Part shown: one piece after another, positions 50,101-59,100 of the stretch
How positions within the stretch are numbered: position 1 is the first letter of the stretch
Layout: each line of letters opens with the position of its first letter
Source: Branchinecta lynchi
Taxonomy: Eukaryota; Arthropoda; Branchiopoda; Anostraca; Branchinectidae
Reading direction: 5' to 3'
Length of the DNA stretch: 64,000 nucleotides
Assembly: GCA_023053575.1 (NCBI GenBank)
Contig: JAKZAP010000021.1
Span: forward strand, 20,150,212-20,214,211
Translations under genes and position numbers: made by a program
The notes under the pieces: model-generated
Database searches by the model: none
What the model saw: only the letters and a program-made list of their open reading frames with translations
Told to the model about the DNA's origin: nothing

Positions 50101-53100
50101 TTGAAACAGAGTAGCCACTAATGATTAGTTCCCAAGTGTACATACACAAAATGCAGCAGTGAAAATTTGTATATCCGAGCAGTTCCGCAGTTTTTATTTT
50201 TTCTAGGATTGCAGTCACCGCAGTCTTAGCGGACCGATTTCCAGCTGACTTGCACTTATTTCGGAACTACGAACCTCCCCAAGATATAATTGGCATTGAA
50301 GATCATGGGCCTTACCAGCGCATCTGTAAGCCTGCAGAGCAGCTGGTGTGGAGAGCAGCGAGGTCGACAGGAGCTGCGCCGACCTACTTTCGGTAAGACT
50401 GCTAAGAGCCCATGCGATTGGCTCTTACACCATTGACTCCTTACTGTTATTAAGTCTTACCTACGGATGGTCTGCTCGTACTTTTAATCGAAATACCTCA
50501 TCTTTCTTCAACTCCAGATCAATGCAATCAAAATTCGTGACGGACTCGCCTTCCCAATATCCATTGCTTTGTAACGCAATAAGCAATTAAATAGTAGTTT
50601 TGCAACAACTTCCAAAACAGCGTGGTTGGCACGAAAAAAACAAAGAAAAATTAGGCGAAATTTTTTTTTTTAAAGGCCAATGAAAATACTGAAGATACTA
50701 CAGTCACTCGCTAGTACCGACCGAGAACAGTCTTGCAATTGTTATTCGCAGGTATTGGTGAGTGGCTCGTTCTTTAATTCAGGCTTCTGAATTCTTCTAA
50801 TTTTGGTTTTCATTTTCGTTTGCTTGTTGGTTTTCCGCTGTTTTGGTTTCTCGTTTGTCGATCTTCGTCCACGTTTTGGCGTTTTTCCTCGAAAACTTTC
50901 CGTCTGCGACGAAGGAAGGAGGCGGTTGTCTTCCCGAAATATTCGCTTTTTATTTCAGTATTGCCGTTGGCCTAAAAATTTCTTTGTTTTTTTCGTGATA
51001 TGTCAGACGAATGTGGTTTACGAAATTATCACCTAGCGTGGTTGGCACACTGGACTCGACAACGCAGGGGCGCGGGTTCGAGTTTCGGTGATGCCTGACA
51101 TTCGGTTTGTGGTGGGGGTAGTGGAGAAACTAAAGTTTACAGCTTCAATTGGGTGCATAGATTAATCTGAGGAAGGTGACAGGAATGGTCTGCGAAAGCA
51201 CCAGAATGCCTTGCACCCACACATTCATGCACTTACGCTGGCTGAGGGCAAAGAACAAAGCCTTACAAGGTTTATCCCAATGTTTCCCACCCTTTTCCAT
51301 ACCGCGTACCCCTAATGAGGTTTAAAAAGGTTGCATACCCCTTTTTGCCATATAGTGGTCGCAATTTCGGTCCGTCTGTCTGTCGGTCGGTCGGTCGGTC
51401 CGGGTTTTGCTAGTTCTGGCACTTCCACATAAGCTAGGATAATGAAACTTGGCAGGCGTATCAGGGACCCCAACGGATTTAGTTGGAAATAGTCACTTCC
51501 CGGATCCGAGCTTCGTGAGGGGAGTGGAGGAGGGAGAATCTGGAATCTTGCGGTATTTATAACTTTTGAACGGGTGATCGGATCTTAATGAAACTTGATA
51601 TTTGGGAAGACCCCGTCTCAGACGACCCACTGCATATCCGGACCGGATCCGGTGACTTTGGCGGGAGGAGCTGGAGGGGGAAACTGGAAATCTTGGGAAA
51701 CGCTTAGAGTGGAGGGATCGGGATGAAACTTCGTGAAGAGCAAGCACAAGTCCTAGATACATCGTTGACTTAACCGGACCGAATTTGGGCACTTTGGGGG
51801 AGTTTGGGGGGGGGGGGCGAATTCTGGTGATCCTACGAGTTCGGTACTTCCTGATGTGCTAGGACGATGACAACTTTTGAACGGGTGAGCGGAATTGAAT
51901 GAAACTTGGTCGTCTAAGATATTCTTATCCGAGACTTGTGGGGGGGGGGGGGGAATGGAGGGCGGCACCGAAAATCTTATGAAACGCATAGAGTCATAGG
52001 AATTAGGAGACAACTTGAAGAAAAGAACAAGCATTAGCCCTAGATTAAGGAAAGTTATTTATATTTTTTTTTGTTTTTGCTGCTTTGGGATTAGAACACA
52101 TTATGTTTTGTTTGCAGTGTAAGTAATTGTGTTGAGTGCTTTGGTACATGGTTTCATCCTCTTATCCCTTATTTCAGTAAAAGAAAAATCAAATTCTTTT
52201 TTTTTGTGTTGTTTAATAGCACATCCTCGCAAGCAGTGCTTTTGCTTTGCTATTTATGTATCTTCGATTGTCTTGCTAATAAAACTATTCTACTACTACT
52301 AAGCAATTGACAGAACCAGATCGTATCAGGGCTCTGTGGGGGGAGTTGGATGGTGTTTGCCGGAATTCTGGTGGTCGCCAGTGAGGATGGTTTCAGATAT
52401 CCTATGGGCGGTGAAAATTTGCAGGGGTGTCCGTTTCCTGCCCTAACGTCTGGACATGCCTGGACGTATGGGCATGGTGCCCATGCGTTGAGATTGGCTA
52501 CATATCTCAATAGGGTTGTCTTCCTGTCCTAGATCAGAAGATACCTGGTTTTGCTTTCTATCCAACCTCATTTTCCAATTTTCAAAATGTTAGAGCACTT
52601 CCAAGATACGTAGAGTTTTGTAGATACCACTTCTTTTCTAGTGGGTTTAGTCTATCCTTTCCCAGGTAGTTGCCACTAGGTTACTCTATCCTTCTCAGGT
52701 AGTCACCGCTAGGTAGAGTGGATGAGGTAAGCTTTTAAATTTTTTTCCTTAAGCATTAAATTGCCTTTCCTTCCAATTCCTTTAGATTGTTTTCCTTTTA
52801 TTGTATTTCTTTTGAGCTAAATACAATAAAAGGCAAACAGTCTAAAGGAAATATTTGCTCCAGTGAATAGATTGAAAAGCTTGCCAAAAGGATAGAGTAA
52901 ACCCACTAGTAGAGAAGTGGCCTCCAAAAAACTCCATGTGTCTTGGAAGTGCTCTAAACATTTTGAAAATTGGAAAACGAGGTTGGATTGAAAGTAAAAT
53001 CAGATATCTTTTGATCTAGGACAGGAAGACAACCCTATTTAGGTATGTAACCAGTCTCAGTTTAACCAGATTTTACAGGGGTACCATGCCCGTGTCTCAA

Positions 53101-56100
53101 AATTGAGGATTTGTTGTATGATTGATAACTACCGAACATGATTCGCAGCCAGCTTGGACCGAAGCAACACTTAGTCAGACAAAATTTCAGGCCCTTGACT
53201 ACCTTCTAGTTTTGTTATCTTTAGTGCAATGGGACGATTCATAGATGGCGGAATGATTGCAAACAATCCAACGCTAGATGCCCTCACTGAAGTATCGGAA
53301 TATAACACGGCCTTAAAGGCTGTGAATAGGGACCAAGAAGCCAAAGATGTAGGACTAGTCCTGTCTCTTGGAACCGGTCGATTTCCACTTGAAGAGGTAA
53401 GCCCAGTCCTTTAGTGCAGCGTCGAAGAATGCTGTAACCAGGAAACAATTGGGAAAATAAAATAGAGAGTAGCGACTCTTTACGAGAAGTAACATCAAGA
53501 ACAAATAACCAGATAGAACTTTGGTACCATTGGTCTTTAATACCATGCAACGACTATGATTACCCCGACAGAACTGAGCGGACTTAAAGGTAGTTACTGT
53601 AGCTTTTTACCTGTCTACTCTACTTCTGTCTTCGCTGTTGCTCATCGCAGAGAAAGAAAATGCAGGAGGCGTACTCCGCGCGGTGACCCGCTCTTGAGCG
53701 CGTCCGTAGAACCAATCAGCTTTGTCTTCTACTTTTCCTCAAGGTGGTTTCACAGCGATAGCACTCAGCTTGTTCACAGTGGAAAAGGTACGGGGAAATA
53801 CTCGACTTCGCATAGTCATAGTACAGAGATAGGGAGACGGAGGTTCTATCTAATTATTTGTTGTTGGTAACATACAGGTTGACCGCGAAATGGACAAGGT
53901 TGTAAGCGTTTTTTCGTGAAAATTGCCCTTTGTGACTTACCTTGTCCACACCGCCTCAGAGCCATTAATTTACCTGCACAAGCGCGTCGCTTTGATAGAA
54001 TATTAGAAGTTCTGTCAAGGAAACTGCCATAAGCGTGTCTGCTGACACAATTCTTGGCCTCTACAAAAATGATTTCCGCAGACATGACCTCAAGCTGAGG
54101 GGCTTGCCATTCTTAAAAGACATTAGTTACATTTTTGCTGATAACATGGTATCTGATACCACTGTTTAAAGTAGTTTTCGCATTTACCGTGGTATCTTAC
54201 ACCATGATCAAACAGTGTTTTTATGGCACTTGCAGCCTCTGGCTCAAGTGCCATATACCGATCGCAATTCCGTCTGTCTTTCGGTCGGTCGGTCCGGATT
54301 TTTTGTCCCACATGTTTCAGTTCATTTTATTCATAAAAATAGAGAACACCATTAACTGTTTATGGCCCCACCATAAGGCCTAACATAAGGCCTGGCACTG
54401 GAGGGCGGAGGGTGGAGGGCGGAGGAATCTGAGAAATTTAGGACAGTGTGTCACACTTGTTCGAGTTTGGGTTCTTCCAGATGAGCTAGGACGATGAAAC
54501 TTGCTAGGCTTATCAGGGACTCGACCAAAATTAACCTGAGAATAATCAGTTTTCCGATCCGACCATCTGCGGGGGAGTGGAGGGCGGAGGAATCTGAGAA
54601 ATTTAGGGCAGTGTGTCACACTTTTTCGAGTTGGGGTACTTCCAGATGTGCTAGGAGGATGAAACTTGGCAGGCATATCGGGGACCCGACCAAACTAATT
54701 GGGAAATAATCAGTTTCTTGATCCGACTATGGGAGGGGGGTGGAGGGCAGGGGAATCTAGAAAATTGAGTAGTGCGTAACTTTGAAGGGGTGATCGGATT
54801 GGAATGAAACTTGATAACTGGATAAAGTACATATTTCTGATGTCCCAGTTGAAGTCCGAACCGGATTCGGTAGCTATGGGGGTGTTGGGGGGGGGGACCG
54901 GAAACATAGAGAAACGGTTAGAATTAAGGGATCGGAGTGAAACTTGCGGGGAAGAACAAGTATCTGTCCCAGATAAATCCTTTACACAATTGGACTGGAT
55001 CCGGACCCTTGGGGGGGGGGGGGGAGGTGGATTTAAAATTGCCGGAATTCCGATCATGTCAGTTTTTGGGATTTTCGCGACGAAACTTGGGAGGCATTTC
55101 ACGGACGCGACCAAAGTAACTTGGAAACAATCAGTTTATCTATCCTAGCTCTAGGGGGGGGGGGGGAGGGCGGTTGAATCTGGAAAATTGAGTAGTGTGT
55201 AACTTTCGAACGGTGATCGGAACGGAATGAAACTTGATGAGTGGGTCAAGGACATATCTCTGATGTCCTATTTGAAGTCTGGACCGGAATCGGTAGCTAT
55301 GGGGGAGTTGTGGGGGGGGGGGTACCGGAAATCTCGAGAAACGTTTAGAATGGAGGGATGGATTGAAACTTGCTGGGAAGAACAAGCATCTGCCCCAGAT
55401 GAATTGTTTACATAATTGGACTGGATACGGACCCTTGGGGGGGGGGGGGGGGGGGAGGAGAGTTTCCCAGAATTCCGGTGATGTCAATTTTGGTGATTTT
55501 GCGACGAAACTTGGGAGGCATATCTGGGATCCGATCAAACTGACTTGTAGATTAAAATTTACTCAATCCCGATAGTCGTGAGGGGAGTCGAGGGAGGAGG
55601 AATCCGGAATATTGAGTTATACCTAACTTTGGTACGGGTGATCGGATTTGAGTGAAATTTATTAATTGAACAGAGGACATTTCTCTGGTGATTTTTTGTC
55701 ATGTCCGGACCTGGTCCGACAACAGTTACGGGGGGGGGGGGGGGGGAGAGACCGGAAAATATGTGACTGGCTGATACTGGACAGATTGGGGTGGAACTTT
55801 GTGGGAAGAACAAACAAATGCTCTGGACCATTCTTTTTCAGAGCTGGATTGGCTCCGGCGACTGTGGAGGAGTTTGAGGGGGAGGAGGGGGGAGGGATTC
55901 CGGTGATCACGAGTTAAGGTACTTCTAGATGTGGTAGAACGATGGCTGGAATATTAGACATTCGACAAGATTGGCTTAGAAATCGCCGCTTTCCAAATCC
56001 GACTATTCCTTAAAGTACAATCTTGACCACAAAGTAAGACAAATACTTTTATGGGAAATATACATTTTTATGACCCCCGTGAGCCCATTATCATTTTTGC

Positions 56101-59100
56101 CTCAAGGATTTTGCTGTTAAGATGTTGAACGTGGGGGAAGTTTCCAAATCCCTGTTCTTACACCATTGTTGAGAGGATGGACGAGTGGAGGCGAGGTTTA
56201 ATGAAGATAAGGCTCCTGGGGTGTGGGCTGAAGATATTCTGACACCGTAGGTGCCCACTAGACCCAGGAGCCTTACTTCTCCCACGTTTAACATCTTAAC
56301 AATACAATTAAGTTAAAGCTCCCTTAAAGTGCGCATGTTAACTGCAAAGTCGGAAAGTACTTTTTATCAAATGATTCATCTCAGCTTATGATAGCGGATT
56401 CAACAGCTATGGGGGAGCTGGGAGGGGGTGATCGGAAATCGGAAGAAACGGCTAGAATAGAGGGATCGGAGTTAAATTTGCGGGGAATAACAAGCATTTA
56501 TTCTAGATAAATTGTTTGCACAGTTGGACGGGATCGGGGCACCTGGAGGGTGGTGGTCGAGGGGGTCCTTCCGGAATTCCTGTGATGGCGTTTTTCCAGA
56601 CGAAGCATACTAGGGAGCCGATCAATCTGACAGAGCCCTTACCTACTACATACAGTTGCAAGTGCCATATGAGCGTACAGCTCTTGTTGCATATCCAGTT
56701 ACCATGGTGACCAGAGGCGTTACTTGCCAAAATGTTTGGGGGGGGGGGGGAGGAGCAGGTATTTATCGACTGACTGGTCATTTTTGGGATCCCAAAACGT
56801 AAGTGGAGGGATACCTATGACATCACAGAAGTTGTCCGTCTGTCCGTCTGTAAGCACTATAACTCTCGAAGGGAATGAGATATTTTGATGAAACTTGGTG
56901 TGAGGATTGTTTGGGTCAAGAGTAAGGTCAAGTTCGTAGATGGGCTCTGTAGCCCTACATTTAGGGGTGGCGGAGGGGGGTTTAATTTAAGGGGCAAATG
57001 AAATATTTTTAAACATATAATGTGATAGTCGATTATGGGGTAAAAAGACATGCTGAACACGATGATGAAAACTATTTTGTCATCGGACAAGTAGTTCGCC
57101 CGGAATCCGGCCAAAACCGGAAAGTTTGTTAAAAGTAAAAGTTTTATTTGAAGTTGATTAGATGTTCGATTTAGGGATAAGAAGACATGCTGAACATGAT
57201 GGTGAAACACATTTGTTCGCCGGACAAGTAGTTAGCCCGGAATCTGGCCAAATCCGGAAAGTCTGTTAAAAGTAAAAGTTTTATTTGAAGTTGATTAGAT
57301 GCTCGATTTAGGGATAAGAAGACGTGCTGAACACGGTGGTGAAAACCATTTTCTCGCCAGGCCAAAACCGGAAAGTTTGTTCAAAGTAAAAGTTTTGTTT
57401 CAAGTTGATATAGATGTTCGATTAAGGGGTAAGAAGACATGCTGAACCCGTATGGGAACAGTATTTTCTACCAGGACAACTTGTTCGGCCGGAATCAGGC
57501 CAAACCGGAAAATTTATTAAAAGCAATAGTTTTGTTTGAAGTTGATTAGATGACAGATTAGGGGTAAAAAGAGACGCTGAATTCGTATATGACAACCTTT
57601 TTTTTACCGGGACATATAGTTCGTTCGAAATTCGCTTAAACCGGATTTTTTTTTTTTAAGTTGAACTTTTACTTGGAAGTTGATTAGATTTTCTTTATAC
57701 GGATAAGGTGATACGCTGAATTCGTTTCTGACCTTTTTTTTCTGGACAAGTATGGTAGTTCGTTCGCAATTGTCTGGATTAAGTATTAGATTTTTGGGAT
57801 CCCATCGAAACCTTTGGTTTTTGCTGAAGAACCGTCTGTTTTTAAGAAACAATACACTTTTGACGAAAAATCGACCGATTTCAAGTAAAATTGATCATGT
57901 TTAAGAAAAAATTGACTATTTTACGAAAAGTCGACTGTTTTGAAGAAAAATCGGAGTGTTTCCAAGAGAAAAATCGACTGTTTTTACGAAAAATCGTGGC
58001 GCTTCGTGCCGGCTCGGTTATTTTCTACCGACTGACCGACAACATTTGGGGGGGGGGGGGCGTCCCCCCTCCCCTCATAAGTGACGCCCCTGGTGGTCAC
58101 GCAACTATTAGCAGACGGTCTTTCCAAAAGAGAGTGATGGGCTGTTTGAATGCCATTCCCATCTGAAGTTGTAAGGAGCGATTCTATATACTTGCAAAAA
58201 TCCCTTGGACAATCTTTACGTCGAAAGGATTTACAGCGAACTTTGTTTTAGAAGTTCAATCTATCTGTTGTATTGTATTTCAACGTATTGTATTGTAATT
58301 CAGTATTTCTCCCGTTTAATGTGCGGAGATGAGAATGAAATTGTGGTGGATGTCTTGTTTTAATGCGAAGAATTAAGAGAACTGAGGAATTAAGTCTTTG
58401 GAGAATGCACGAGGGTGTTTGATGAGAAATGATTGTCTAGTATGATTGGTAGCCGTCAGTTTGATGATGTGAGGAGGCTGGCAAGATTCCTCATGGTTTT
58501 GATGTCCTCTCAGTTGTTTATTTTTTATTCGAATTCCCTGCTCAGACTTTTGAAACTATGTTCAAAGTTCAGACCTCCGATAAATTGTTACTTTAGGTAG
58601 CATCTGTACAAGTTAAATACGACGATTCTATTTTTAATAAGGTTAGAACTCATCTTAAGTCATCTGCTGCTACTCTCAAAGAACCTCGCCCCTAGTTTCG
58701 TTGACTGTCGAGCGCCTAAAAGAAGATTCGAACTTTGTGCCTGCCGTTGACTGTCGAGCGCCTAGAAAAAGACTCGAACTTGGTGCCCATGCCCGTTCGT
58801 TCCAACGCTTTAACCACTCGGCTATCGGGGGGTAATAGTGGGATAAAAAGAATGACCCGAAACAGACGATACTGTAGGCAATGCACTCTTGGCGTGGACC
58901 AGAGACTGAATGAACACGGCCAGTGCGTCTTCCGCATCTTTCTCGAAGCTTCCGATTTTGGAAATATTCAGCGGATTTACATTCTTGTGCAATTTTTTCG
59001 TCATTTCTTTTCTTTATTTATTCGGTTAATAGAATGATCATTCGTAAAGTACTTATTATCTTGTAGGTTGCAGCCCTGGACCTTTTCAGACCCGAGAACA

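Noticed and set aside
53556..53870. 104-codon plus-strand frame in PLA2G6 intron 5
   Set aside because: No recognisable motif, and PLA2G6 exons 5 and 6 join in phase without it.
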